From Streptomyces canus (GTDB taxonomy: Bacteria; Actinomycetota; Actinomycetes; Streptomycetales; Streptomycetaceae), in NCBI RefSeq assembly GCF_030816965.1, contig NZ_JAUSYQ010000002.1, forward strand, positions 6,872,001 to 6,936,000: a DNA stretch of 64,000 bases, read 5' to 3'. Shown piece after piece: positions 48,990-59,000 of the stretch. Numbering within the stretch: position 1 is the stretch's first letter; every line of letters begins with the position of its first letter. Made by a program: the position numbers and the translations under genes. The notes beneath the pieces are model-generated. The model made no database searches, was not told the origin of the DNA, and worked only from the letters and a program-made list of their open reading frames with translations.

Positions 48990-50018
48990 TCAGGTCAGAT
49001 GCGGCAGCACTTCCGCACCCAGCCGCCGTACGTTCTCCTCGGTTGCCGCCAGATCTCCCGAGCCCTCGACGAGCAGGGCGAAGCGGGAGACACCCGTCCG
49101 TTCGCTGGTCGCCGCGAGGCGGTCTGCGCACAGCCGCGGGGTCCCCACCGGGTGCAGCCCGCAGAGCAGTTCCGTGTAGGCCACCGGATCGCGCATCTGC
49201 CGTGCCCGGCCGTCGACCGTGACATGGGCGCCGAGTCCCTGCCTGAGCCAGCCCGGCATCGCCTTCACCAGGGCCTCCACCGCGTCCGTGCGCCGGTCCG
49301 CGATCTGGCAGACGCCGGCCGAGACATGGGGCGCGTTCAGGACCTTCTCCGGCGCGTGTCCGGCGGTGCGCGCCTGCCTGCGCCACAGGGCGACCATCTC
49401 CGCCTTCTCCTCGTCCCCGACATGCATCCCGAGCAGCATCGGCAGCCCGCGCTCGGCGGCCAGCCGGACGCTCGCGGGGGAGGTGCAGGCGACGATCACC
49501 TCGGGGCCGTCCGCTTCCGTGAGCGACTCCGACGGCCGTGGTACGACGGGCACTTCGCGGAAGCGGAAACGCTCGCCGTCGGCTCCGACGGAGGGTTCGC
49601 GCAGCCAGCGCACCAGCAGATCGAGTGATTCCGGGAACCCCTTCTCGTACGCCTGAAGACCCGACCCGAACACCTCCAGGTCGACCCACGGACCGCCGCG
49701 CCCCACGCCCAGCGAGAAGCGCCCGCCGCTCGTCATGTGCAGCAGCGCGGCCTGTTCGCCGAGGGCGACGGGGTGGACCGTGGGCAGCACGCTCACGGCG
49801 GTGCCGACGCGGATACGGCGGGTGCGGCCCAGCAGCAGGGCCGCCAGGGTGATCGCCGACGGGCAGGTGCCGTACGGTACGAAGTGGTGTTCTGCCAGCC
49901 AGACCGCGTCGAGTCCGGCCTCCTCAGCGACCTCGGCCGAGCGGACCGCGCGGTGCAGCGCCTCCCCCTGGCCCTGCCCCGGGAACTGGGCCGCCAACAC
50001 GAAACTTCCCACGTGCAT
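48990..50018 (-). CDS. LLM-class flavin-dependent oxidoreductase
   Basis: A 342-residue luciferase-like monooxygenase-fold protein (F420 or FMN dependent). Recognisable parts are SAEVAEEAGLDAVWLAEHHF, GTCPSAITLAALLLGRTRRI, VGTAVSVLPTVHPVALGEQA, LHMTSGGRFSLGVGRG and EKVLNAPHVSAGVCQIAD. The substrate cannot be predicted. ATG at 50018 follows AGGAAAAG; the open frame to 50081 adds only unsupported residues. It is monocistronic as far as can be seen. Confidence 0.88.
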   Translation of the reverse strand: MHVGSFVLAAQFPGQGQGEALHRAVRSAEVAEEAGLDAVWLAEHHFVPYGTCPSAITLAALLLGRTRRIRVGTAVSVLPTVHPVALGEQAALLHMTSGGRFSLGVGRGGPWVDLEVFGSGLQAYEKGFPESLDLLVRWLREPSVGADGERFRFREVPVVPRPSESLTEADGPEVIVACTSPASVRLAAERGLPMLLGMHVGDEEKAEMVALWRRQARTAGHAPEKVLNAPHVSAGVCQIADRRTDAVEALVKAMPGWLRQGLGAHVTVDGRARQMRDPVAYTELLCGLHPVGTPRLCADRLAATSERTGVSRFALLVEGSGDLAATEENVRRLGAEVLPHLT

Positions 50019-50198
50019 GTGCTTTTCCTGCTTCCTTGGCTCCGACACGGAGCTCCCCCACCCGGCATAACCGTCTGACACGTGCCGAGGACACGGCCTG
50101 GCGGAGAGATTTGCCGATTGTCTTCAGAATGGGTCGCCCCGAAGGGGCACTTGTGGGGGTTGGCGCCCTACGCGTACCCCGCCTCGTGCCGCGTAGGC

Positions 50199-50226
50199 TG
50201 GACACGGTCCCTGCTCCCTGTATAGC
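50199..50226 (+). promoter_or_regulatory. Promoter of the small zinc-ribbon-like gene
   Basis: TGGACA (50199-50204) and TATAGC (50221-50226), spaced 16 bases apart, directly before the ribosome site GAGG and the GTG at 50242. It resembles the vegetative consensus. Confidence 0.55.
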
Positions 50227-50241
50227 CCCGTGAGGTGTCCT

Positions 50242-50583
50242 GTGTCCCCGCGTCGCAACCGACCCAAGGGTTCCGGTTCGTCGGACTCGGCCGGCCGGAG
50301 TGCCGAGGACGACCGTTCCGGCCGCTATGGCGGCTTCCAGTCCTCGACGCACTGGCAGGGCGAGGACTGGAACGTCCGGCATGTGGCAGGGGCGAGCGCG
50401 CAGGGCAAGACGTACCGCTGTCCGGGCTGCGACCAGATGATCCCGGACGGTGTCCCGCACGTCGTGGCCTGGCCGGACCACTCAGGTGTCGACGAGCGCA
50501 GACACTGGCACAAGGCGTGCTGGAACGCGCGGGACCGCCGCACCACGCGGGTGCAGCGGTCCCGTAACGCGCCGAGGTTCTAG
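50242..50583 (+). CDS. Small zinc-binding-like conserved protein
   Basis: A 113-residue basic protein. After a disordered Ser/Arg-rich N-terminus (about 40 residues) it has YRCPGCDQMIPDGVPHVVAW and then DERRHWHKACWNARDRR: a CxxC pair plus a HxHxxC-type set that could bind one zinc, reminiscent of an HNH or LIM-like treble clef. The GTG at 50242 follows GAGG. It is conserved in Streptomyces at this place. Its function is unknown; nucleic-acid binding is a guess from the basic C-terminus. Confidence 0.7.
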   Translation: MSPRRNRPKGSGSSDSAGRSAEDDRSGRYGGFQSSTHWQGEDWNVRHVAGASAQGKTYRCPGCDQMIPDGVPHVVAWPDHSGVDERRHWHKACWNARDRRTTRVQRSRNAPRF

Positions 50584-50587
50584 GGGA

Positions 50588-51463
50588 TCAGACGTCCCGC
50601 TTCTCCAGCAGGGCGAAGGCGCAGGCGAACGCCGCGGCCGTCACACCGATGATGATCCACAGCGGGTCCCAGCCCGAAGGGCCGGTCTCGGTGAGGGAGT
50701 TGGAGTAGAACACGCTGAGCTGGTTCGGGATGGAGTACTCGAACAGCGCCTGGCGCAGGCCCTCCAGGGACGGCGAGAACATGAACAGCGCGATGACCAG
50801 CGGGGCCAGCACGATACCGATCATGATGGTGATCGCGCCCGCCGAGTGCCGGATGATCGATCCGATGATCAGCGAGAACAGGCCGAGCAGGGCGATGTAG
50901 AGCGAGATGCCGAAGGTGCCCTTCAGCCACTCCTGGCCGGTCGGAGTCCGGGCTCCGTCCAGCAGGGCCACGTCCGCCAGGGCGACGACGAGGACCGAGA
51001 CGAGGGTCGTCACGAAGGCGACGGCGAAGAACACGACCGCCTTCGCCGCGAGGACGCGGCCGCGGGAGGGGCAGGCGACCATCGTCGTACGGATCATTCC
51101 GGTGCCGTACTCCGAGGCCGTGGTCAGCACACCGAGCGTGATGACGCACATGCTGCCGAGCAGCAGCCCGAAGAAGCCGAACGACAGCGGGTTCTCGTCC
51201 CGCAGACTCTCCTGGGACGTGTTGGCTGCGAGCAGCGCGGCGACCGCGAGGCCGATCCCGACATTGAGCACCACGAACACGCCCAGCGTCCACATCGTCG
51301 ACCGCACCGACCGGATCTTCGTCCACTCCGACGCGATGGCGTTCCCGAGATGGGTGCGCACGACGGGAATCGGTGAGGTGTAGCCGGGATACGACGGCCC
51401 GTCCGCCTGCCGGTTCGGCACGGCGGCCTGGGCCTGCGGCATCGAGGGCTGCGGGGTGCTCAT
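50588..51463 (-). CDS. ABC-2 type transporter permease (cassette A)
   Basis: A 291-residue membrane protein with six predicted helices. A cytosolic Pro/Gln-rich N-terminus (MSTPQPSMPQAQAAVPNRQA) precedes SEWTKIRSVRSTMWTLG, the typical entry of this permease family; ASEYGTGMIRTTMVACPSRG is the conserved cytoplasmic loop. It pairs with the ATPase whose stop overlaps its ATG by four bases. The likely role is export of a lipid, peptide or drug. Confidence 0.9.
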   Translation of the reverse strand: MSTPQPSMPQAQAAVPNRQADGPSYPGYTSPIPVVRTHLGNAIASEWTKIRSVRSTMWTLGVFVVLNVGIGLAVAALLAANTSQESLRDENPLSFGFFGLLLGSMCVITLGVLTTASEYGTGMIRTTMVACPSRGRVLAAKAVVFFAVAFVTTLVSVLVVALADVALLDGARTPTGQEWLKGTFGISLYIALLGLFSLIIGSIIRHSAGAITIMIGIVLAPLVIALFMFSPSLEGLRQALFEYSIPNQLSVFYSNSLTETGPSGWDPLWIIIGVTAAAFACAFALLEKRDV

Positions 51464-52752
51464 CGGACGTCCTCGGGCTGGGTCGGGGTGGCGGGAGCGG
51501 AGGCCTGCGGCTGCGGCACGGGTGCGGCCGGGAGGGCTCCTCCGGGCGGGGCCTGCGCGGGCGGGGCGTCGGAGGGCGGAGCCGCGGGAGCCTGGACCGG
51601 CGGCTGAGCCTGGCCCTGGGAAGCCGCGGGGCCCGCCTGGGCGTACGGATGGGGCATGCCGGCGCCGGGACCGCCGTACGGGCCCGTCTGCACCTGGGCC
51701 TGCGGGCCTGCGAACGGCTGCCCGCCCTGCTGGGGCGGCGGCGGGGCGTACCAGCCCGGCTGCCCCTGGCCCGGGACCGGCATGGGGGGCTGCGCGCCCG
51801 GCGGGAGGGGCTGCATCAGGCCCGCCTTCTGGTCGATGGTCGAGCGGTAGTCCACCGAGCCCTGCGTCATCCGCATGTAGGCCTCCTCCAGCGAGGCCTG
51901 GTGCGGCGACAGCTCCCACAGGCGTACGTCCGTGTCGTGCGCGATGTCGCTGATGCGGGGGAGGGCCAGCCCCGTGACCCGCAGCGCCCCGTCCTGCTCC
52001 GGCAGGACGTGCCCGCCGGCCTCCGTGATCGCGGCCGACAGCTTCTCGCGCAGCTGCGGCTCGGTGTCCGGCGTCCGCACTCGCGCGAAGCCCGCGGAGT
52101 TCGCGGCGATGAAGTCCTGGATGCTCATGTCGGCGAGCAGCTGCCCGCGTCCGATGACGATGAGGTGGTCGGCGGTCAGCGCCATCTCGCTCATGAGGTG
52201 GGAGGAGACGAAGACCGTACGGCCCTCCGCCGCAAGCGCCTTCATGAGGTTGCGCACCCACAGGATGCCCTCGGGGTCGAGCCCGTTGACCGGCTCGTCG
52301 AAGAGCAGCACCTGGGGGTCGCCGAGCAGCGCGGCCGCGATCCCGAGACGCTGCCCCATGCCGAGAGAGAAGCCCTTGGAACGCTTCCTGGCCACGTCCT
52401 GGAGGCCCACCACGCCCAGCACCTCGTCCACCCTGCGGGCCGGGATCCCGGACAGCTGGGCCAGGCACAGCAGGTGGTTACGGGCCGCCCGCCCGCCGTG
52501 CACGGCCTTGGCGTCGATCAGCGCACCGACCTGCCGGGCCGCGTTCGGCAGCTTGCGATACGGGTAGCCGCCGATCGTCACCCGCCCCGAGGTGGGGTTG
52601 TCCAGCCCGAGGATCATCCGCATGGTCGTCGACTTGCCCGAGCCGTTGGGGCCCAGGAAGCCGGTGACGGTACCGGGACGCACCTGGAAGGAAAGGTTGT
52701 ACACAGCGGTCTTGTCGCCGTAGCGCTTGGTCAGGCCGACTGCCTCGATCAT
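51460..52752 (-). CDS. ABC transporter ATPase (cassette A) with Pro/Gln-rich tail
   Basis: A 430-residue protein. The ABC domain (1-220) has Walker A GFLGPNGSGKSTTMRM, the signature FSLGMGQRLGIAAALL, Walker B VLLFDEPVNGLDPEG and the His switch VFVSSHLMSEM. A C-terminal regulatory part follows to about residue 315. The last 110 residues are a low-complexity Pro/Gln/Ala tail (for example PVPQPQASAPATPTQPEDVR) that the sister ATPase at 53638 lacks. ATG at 52752 is preceded by CGGAG at short spacing. Confidence 0.93.
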   Translation of the reverse strand: MIEAVGLTKRYGDKTAVYNLSFQVRPGTVTGFLGPNGSGKSTTMRMILGLDNPTSGRVTIGGYPYRKLPNAARQVGALIDAKAVHGGRAARNHLLCLAQLSGIPARRVDEVLGVVGLQDVARKRSKGFSLGMGQRLGIAAALLGDPQVLLFDEPVNGLDPEGILWVRNLMKALAAEGRTVFVSSHLMSEMALTADHLIVIGRGQLLADMSIQDFIAANSAGFARVRTPDTEPQLREKLSAAITEAGGHVLPEQDGALRVTGLALPRISDIAHDTDVRLWELSPHQASLEEAYMRMTQGSVDYRSTIDQKAGLMQPLPPGAQPPMPVPGQGQPGWYAPPPPQQGGQPFAGPQAQVQTGPYGGPGAGMPHPYAQAGPAASQGQAQPPVQAPAAPPSDAPPAQAPPGGALPAAPVPQPQASAPATPTQPEDVR

Positions 52753-52864
52753 GCTCCGCACCCATCGCAAGGTTCAGGACAGCGGGGCACACGCCCCCCG
52801 TAAGGGTTAGGAGCTTATCGGGGCGCTGACGGTTCCGCTCAAATGAAAGCAAAGGCTCAGCGCG

Positions 52865-53635
52865 TCACGCGTCCCGCTTCTTCAACAGGACATAACCGCC
52901 GATCAGCGCCGCCGCCACCCACAGCGCCATGATCCCGAGCCCGCCCCAGGGGCCGTAGGGAGTGTCGTCGTCGATCGGGGTGACCACCTGCATGATCCTG
53001 CTGCCGGCCTGGTCGGGCAGGAACCGGCCGATCTTCTCGGTGGCCGAGACGTTGCCGAGGATGTTGGAGATGAGGAAGAAGAACGGCATCAGGATGCCCA
53101 GCGACAGCATCGGCGAGCGCAGCATCGCGGCGACGCCCATCGAGAACATCGCGATGAGAGTCATGTAGACGCCACCGCCGATCACGGCCCGCAGCACGCC
53201 CGGGTCACCGATCTCCGCCCGGTGCGAGCCGAGCATCGCCTGCCCGAGGAAGAACGTCACGAAGCTGGTGACGAGACCGACGGCCAGCGACAGCCCGGTG
53301 GCGACCGCGATCTTGCTGACCAGGAAGCTGCCGCGCTGAGGCACGGCGGCCAGCGAGGTGCGGATCATGCCGGTGCTGTACTCGTTCGAGACGACGAGCA
53401 CCCCGAACACGATCATCGCGAGCTGTCCGAGGCTCATCCCGGCGAAACTGATGAAAGTCGGGTCGAACGAGAGCTTGTCCTCGCGGCTCATGTTGTCGAA
53501 CTCGTTCTTCGACAGGGCCGAGATCAGGATGCCGAGCCCGATGGTGACGACCACGGCGAGGGAGAGCGTCCACACCGTGGAGGCCACCGACCGGATCTTG
53601 GTCCACTCGGAGCGGATGACCTGGGTCGCCGCCAT
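52865..53635 (-). CDS. ABC-2 type transporter permease (cassette B)
   Basis: A 256-residue membrane protein, paralogous to the permease of cassette A: SEWTKIRSVASTVWTLSLAV at the start, SNEYSTGMIRTSLAAVPQRG in the cytoplasmic loop and a basic end LLKKRDA. It has six predicted helices. ATG at 53635, preceded by AAGGGGAA, lies two bases from the stop of its ATPase gene, so both are made together. Confidence 0.9.
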   Translation of the reverse strand: MAATQVIRSEWTKIRSVASTVWTLSLAVVVTIGLGILISALSKNEFDNMSREDKLSFDPTFISFAGMSLGQLAMIVFGVLVVSNEYSTGMIRTSLAAVPQRGSFLVSKIAVATGLSLAVGLVTSFVTFFLGQAMLGSHRAEIGDPGVLRAVIGGGVYMTLIAMFSMGVAAMLRSPMLSLGILMPFFFLISNILGNVSATEKIGRFLPDQAGSRIMQVVTPIDDDTPYGPWGGLGIMALWVAAALIGGYVLLKKRDA

Positions 53636-53637
53636 GG

Positions 53638-54606
53638 TCAGTTCCCCTTCCAGCCGTCGCCCCACAGCTGCTGGGGCGGCAGCGGTGCGTCGACGGGTGT
53701 GTCGGTGTGGGCGTGGTACTCGACCGACTCCGCGGTCAGCCGCATGAACGCCTCCTCCAGGGAGGCCTGTTGGGGGCTCAGCTCGTGCAGCACCAGCTGG
53801 TGCTGCGCGGCCAGCTCACCGATGTACTCGGACTTGCTTCCGTCGACCTCCAGTGTGCCGTTCCCGGTCTCCACGACGGTCACCCCGGCCGCGTGCAGCA
53901 CGTCGAGCAGCCGTTCGCGCTGCGGAGTGCGGATACGGACGTAGGAGCGCGAGTTCTGCGCGATGAAGTCGGCCATGGAGGTGTCGGCGAGCAGCCGTCC
54001 CTGGCCGATGACGACGAGGTGATCGGCGGTCAGCGCCATCTCGCTCATGAGGTGGGAGGAGACGAAGACCGTACGGCCCTGCGCGGCAAGGGACTTCATC
54101 AGATTGCGGATCCAGTGGATGCCTTCGGGATCGAGCCCGTTGACCGGCTCGTCGAACATCAGGATCTGCGGATCGCCGAGCAACGCGCCCGCGATGCCGA
54201 GCCGCTGGCCCATGCCGAGCGAGAAGCCCTTGGCCTTCTTCCTCGCGACGGCGGTGAGACCGACCGTGTCGAGGACCTCGTGCACCCGCTTCTTCGGGAT
54301 GCCGTTGCTCTGCGCGAGACACAGCAGGTGGTTGAAGGCGCTGCGCCCGCCGTGCATGGCCTTGGCGTCCAGCAGGGCGCCGATGTACGTGAGCGGGTCC
54401 CTGAGCTGGTCGTAGTGCTTGCCGTCGATGCGGACGTCCCCGGCGGTGGGCCGGTCCAGGCCCAGCATCATGCGCATGGTGGTCGACTTGCCGGCGCCGT
54501 TGGGACCGAGGAAGCCCGTGACGATGCCCGGTCTGACGCTGAAGGTCAGGTTGTTGACCGCCACCTTCTCGCCGTACCGCTTCGTCAGGCCCGCTAGCTC
54601 GATCAT
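53638..54606 (-). CDS. ABC transporter ATPase (cassette B)
   Basis: A 322-residue ATPase: Walker A GFLGPNGAGKSTTMRM, signature FSLGMGQRLGIAGALL, Walker B ILMFDEPVNGLDPEG, His switch VFVSSHLMSEM. It is clearly a duplicate of the ATPase at 51460 but without the Pro/Gln tail. ATG at 54606; the next 300 bases upstream hold its promoter. The two cassettes lie head to tail on one strand and may arise from a tandem duplication. Confidence 0.93.
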   Translation of the reverse strand: MIELAGLTKRYGEKVAVNNLTFSVRPGIVTGFLGPNGAGKSTTMRMMLGLDRPTAGDVRIDGKHYDQLRDPLTYIGALLDAKAMHGGRSAFNHLLCLAQSNGIPKKRVHEVLDTVGLTAVARKKAKGFSLGMGQRLGIAGALLGDPQILMFDEPVNGLDPEGIHWIRNLMKSLAAQGRTVFVSSHLMSEMALTADHLVVIGQGRLLADTSMADFIAQNSRSYVRIRTPQRERLLDVLHAAGVTVVETGNGTLEVDGSKSEYIGELAAQHQLVLHELSPQQASLEEAFMRLTAESVEYHAHTDTPVDAPLPPQQLWGDGWKGN

Positions 54607-54911
54607 GCGGACCACGCTAGGTGCGGGGTTCGTCAGATGCCAATCGTGTGGGCAAACGGAGACAGACGAGAAGGGCAAGAATGCGCCACCCGGGAGGTGG
54701 AGGACAGCGCACGGCGCGGGGTCGGCGAGACTCCCGACCGGTGCGCGGCTGAGTCCGAGCGGTGCGGGACGCCCGCCCCAGCAGGAGGAACATCCCGCCG
54801 TACGGCCGGGCAGGGCGGGTTCCCGACGTGCACCGGTAGCCCCCGGACACGCCAAAGGCCCGCACCTGTCGGGGGAGAAGGTGCGGGCCCTTGATGTGCC
54901 GTCAGGTGGTG
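54607..54911. other. Gap between ABC cassette B and filP
   Basis: About 305 bases holding the filP terminator (54857-54889) and presumably the cassette B promoter. No credible coding frame was found; short frames on both strands lack ribosome sites and motifs. Confidence 0.5.
54857..54889 (-). terminator. Terminator of filP
   Basis: On the reverse strand GGCCCGCACCT (54889-54879) pairs with AGGTGCGGGCC (54867-54857), an 11-base stem with an 11-base loop, followed by TTT. Confidence 0.85.
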
Positions 54912-55847
54912 TTACCGGGACTGCTGGGCCGGAACCCCACGGGAGATCGGCTCGTCGTCGGCGGGGGTGCCGGCGGCGGCCACCGCGGCGCCCGTGAGCG
55001 TGGCGAGCATCTCGCGGACGTTCGTCAGCTGGGCGTTGATCGAGTCGCGACGGTTCGTCAGAGCCGCAAGCTCCCGCTCGGATTCCGAACGGATGCGGTC
55101 GGCCTTGGCGTTGGCGTCGGCCACGATGTCCTCGGCCTGGCGCTGCGCGGTCTCCACCGTCTGGCGGGCGCGGCGCTCGGCGTCGGTGCGCAGCTTCTCG
55201 GCCTCCAGGCGCAGCTGCTCCGCGCGGTGCTCGATCTCCGCGAGACGCTTCTCCGCCTTCTGCTGACGCGAGGCCAGGTCGCGCTCGGACTGCTCGCGGC
55301 GCTTGGCGAGGTTGGTCTCGAAGTCGGCGGCGGCCTGCGCGGCCTTGGCGCGGGTCTCCTCGAAGAGGGCGTCCGCCTCCTCACGCTTCTGCTGCGCGTC
55401 CTTCTGCGCCTCCTGACGGAGCTGAGAGGAGTCGCTCTTGGCCTTCTCGACGATCCGGACGCCCTCGTCCTCGGCCTTGGCCTTGCGCTCCGCAGCGAAC
55501 GATTCTGCGTCGTTGCGGACCTGCTGGGCCGCCGACTCGGCGAGTTCGCGGTGCTGCTCGGCCGCGCGACGGGCCTCCTCGCGCAGGTCCTTGGCCTCCT
55601 CCTCGGCGAGGCGGAGGATCTTCTCGACACGCGCGCCGAGGCCGGCGTACGACGGCTCGGCGTCGGAGACCTGGGCCTGGGCGTTCTGCGTCTCGAGATG
55701 GAGCTCCTCGATGCGCTTTTCCAGGGCGGTGATGCGGGAAAGAGCGCTGTCACGGTCGGAGACGAGCTTGGAGATCCGTTCGTCCACCTGAGCGCGGTCG
55801 TACCCACGCCGCACAAGCTCGAAGCCGTAGGGGGAAGTGTCGCTCAT
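54912..55847 (-). CDS. filP: FilP, coiled-coil filament protein of the polar cytoskeleton
   Basis: A 311-residue protein, almost wholly coiled coil. The N-terminal SPYGFELVRRGYDRAQVDER resembles the DivIVA-type start. Residues 30-290 are a heptad-like Ala/Glu/Arg/Lys/Gln coil (for example EEARRAAEQHRELAESAAQQ). FilP forms an intermediate-filament-like network below the hyphal tip in Streptomyces and interacts with DivIVA and Scy. ATG at 55847. The scy gene follows upstream on the same strand, an established pairing, and a terminator lies directly after filP. Confidence 0.92.
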   Translation of the reverse strand: MSDTSPYGFELVRRGYDRAQVDERISKLVSDRDSALSRITALEKRIEELHLETQNAQAQVSDAEPSYAGLGARVEKILRLAEEEAKDLREEARRAAEQHRELAESAAQQVRNDAESFAAERKAKAEDEGVRIVEKAKSDSSQLRQEAQKDAQQKREEADALFEETRAKAAQAAADFETNLAKRREQSERDLASRQQKAEKRLAEIEHRAEQLRLEAEKLRTDAERRARQTVETAQRQAEDIVADANAKADRIRSESERELAALTNRRDSINAQLTNVREMLATLTGAAVAAAGTPADDEPISRGVPAQQSR

Positions 55848-56030
55848 GGGGTTCCTGTCAAATGAGACCGGTGAGGTGATAGGGGGAATCCTAGGGGCCG
55901 AAGCGGTGTGTCATCGAGCGGATACGTGTTTGATCTGGAGAATGACACCCCTTTTGAGTGGCTAACCCTGGGACGGCTTGCCAAAAACTTGGTCAAAGGC
56001 CCCAGACGACACCGGATTCCGACCAGTCGG

Positions 56031-59000
56031 TCAGCTGTCCGACGGCTTACCCGAACGAGGGGCGCCGACCGCGGCGCCCGCCTTGACGCCGCCGTCCTTG
56101 CCCGCCGACGGGGCCTCGAAGGACTCCAATGCCTCCAGGACATCCTGGACACGGGAGATCTCGGTGTTGATGTCCTCGCGGCGGCGGACGAGGACCTCGA
56201 GCTCGCGCTTGCCCTCCTCGACCGTGCGCTTCGCCTCGCGGATCGCCTCGGCCTTGAGCTCCTCGGCCTCCCGGACCAGGGTGGCCTTCTTCTGCTCGGC
56301 CTCCTTGAGGAGCCCCTCGGCCTTCTTGACCGCGGCGATACGCACCTTGCCGGCCTCCGAATTGGCCTCGGAGACCAGCTCCTTGGCCTTCGCGTGGGCC
56401 TTGGCGAGCTGCTCCTCCGCGGCCTTGATGAGCGCGTCGCAGCGGTCGCCGGTCGACTTCATGGTCTCCGCGGCCTCACGGCGGGCCCGCTCGTGCAGCG
56501 CCTCGATCTCGCCCGTGATCCGGTCGCGCAGCTCCTCGGCGCGCTCCCTTATCGCGGTGGCGTCCCGGCGGGCACCGACGAGCAGTTCGTCCGCGTCCGT
56601 GCGGGCCTTCTCCACACGGGCGTTGCCCTCGACCGTCGCCTGGGACACCAGCCGGTCGGCCTCCTTGCGGGCCGCGCCCACCATGGTGTCGGCCTGCGCC
56701 TCCGCGTCCGCGGTGGTCTTGAGAGCCTGCTGCTGCGCCTCGCTGAGCAGCTTGTCCGCCTCGGCGGCGGTCTCCGTGATGAGCGTGTCGACCTGCTCGG
56801 CCGCCTCCGAACGCCGCTTGTTGGCGTCCTTGCGGGCCTCGTCGAGGGTGCGATCGGCCTCCGCACGCGCGGAGTTGACCAGTTCCTCGGCCGCGGCCGC
56901 CGCGTCCGCCCTGACCCGCTCGGCCTCGGTACGGATCCGCTCCGCGTGCTGCTGGGCCTGCCCGACCGTCGCGGCGGCCTCGGCGCGCAGCCGCTCCGCT
57001 TCCCCGGAGGCCTCCCCGATCAGCTGCTCGGCCTTGGCGACCGACTCGGCGCGCACCCGCTCGGCTTCGGCGACCGTCTCCGTCCGCAGCCGGTCGGTGT
57101 CGTTGATGGTCTCCTCGGTGAGCCGCTCCGCCTCGCTGCGCGCCTCGGTGATGAGGGTGTCGGCCTGCGTCGCCGCGTCCGAGCGGATGCGGTTGGCGTC
57201 CTCGCGGGCGTCCGCCCGGGTGCGGGAGGCGTCCTGCTCGGCCTGGGCGATGGCGTCCGAGGCCTCGGTGCGCGCCCGCTGGGCGTACTCGGCCGACTCC
57301 GACCTGAGCCGCTCCGCCTCCGCGATCGCCTCCGAGACGGTGCGCTCGGCAAGGGACTTGGCGGCGTCCGTCTCCTCGGTGGCCTCGCGCCGGATCCGGG
57401 CCGCGTCCTCGCTGGCCCGCTCCCGCTCGGAGTAGGCGTCCGAGCGGACCCGGTCGGCCTCCTCCTGAGCTTCGCGCCGGGTACGGTCCGCCACGTGCTC
57501 GGCGGCCGAGCGCAGCCCGGTGATCTCCTCCTGCGCCTGCTCGTGCAGCCCGGCGACCGAGTCCCGCACCTGCTGGGCGTGCTGCTCGGCGGCCGACACC
57601 ATCTCGGTGGCCCGCCGGTCCGCCTCCTCGACCAGCCGTACGGCCTCGGCCTGGGCCTCCTCCACGCGGTTGCGCGCCGAGGCCAGCAGCTCCTCGCTCT
57701 GCTCGCGGGCCCGCTCCCGCTCCTGGTCGGCCTCCTGGCGCGCCGAGCCGAGATACTCCTCGGCCTCCCGGCGGCGCCGGTTGGCCTCCTCCTGGGCGGC
57801 GGCCAGCGTCTCGGACGCCTCGGTGGCGAGCCGCTCGGCAGCGGCCTGCGCCTCGGCCCGGACCCGGTCCGCGGTGTCCTGCGCCTCGGTCTTGAGCCGC
57901 TCCGCCTCCGCGGCGGCCTCGGAACGCAGCCGTACGGCGACGGCCTCGCCCTCGGCACGGGAGGCGGACGCGTCGGACGCGGCCTCGGTGCGCAGCCGGT
58001 CGGCCTCCCGCCTCGGCCTGCTGCTGCAGGGTGCGGATCCGCTCGGCGGCCTCGCCGCGCAGCCGGTCGATCTCCTCGGCGGCCTCGCGGCGGATCCGCG
58101 CGGCCGCCTCACGGGCCTCGGTGAGGGCCTGCTCGGCGGCGGCGAGACGCTCCTCGGCCTCGGCGTGCAGCCGGGTCAGTTCCTCGGCGGCCTCGGCACG
58201 GCGGGTCTCTATGGCCCGCTCGGTCTCCTCGCGCAGCTCGCCCGCGGCCCGCTCGGCGGCGGCTGTGATCTCCTCGGACAGTTCGACGGCCTCGGCGCGC
58301 TGCCGCTCGGCCTCGTTGCGGGTGCGCTCCAGGGTCTCCTCGGCCTGCCGGCGCAGCGCGGTGGCGCGCTCGATGGCCTCGGTGCGGACCTTCTCGCTGT
58401 CCGTGGTGGCGGTCTGGCGCAGCTCGTCGGCGTCCGCCTTGGCCTTGGAGAGCAGCTCCTCGGCGGTCTTGGCCGCCTCCTCGATCTGCTGGACGGCCTC
58501 CTTGCGGGCCTCCGCGCGGATCTTCTCGCCCTCGGCGACCGCGTCGGCGCGCAGCTGCTCGGCCTCGCCGCGCAGTCGGCGGGCCTCCTCCTGCAGCTCG
58601 ACCGTCTTGGCGCGGTACTCCTTGGTGTCGTCCTTCGCCGTGCCCTTGAGCTGCTCGGCGATGTCGTGCGCCTCGGCCCGCAGCCGGTCCGCCTCGGTCT
58701 CCGCCTCGCGGCGGATCCGCTCGGCCTCCTCGGCGGCGGCCCTGGTGGTCCGCTGCGCGTCCTCCTGTGCCTTGTTGAGGACGTCCTCGGCGGTCTTGGC
58801 CGCCTTGGACAGCTGGGTCGCGCTCTCCTCGGCGGTGATCGTGCGGGCCTTCTCGGCGGCCTCGGTGACGATCTTCTCGGCCTCGGCGCGGGCGTCCGCG
58901 ACGATCTGCTCGGCGGCCTCCTTGGTCGCCTCGGCCTCCTGGCTGGCCTCGGTGACCAGCCGGGCGACCTGCTCCTTGGCCGTGCGGGTGCGCTGTTCGT

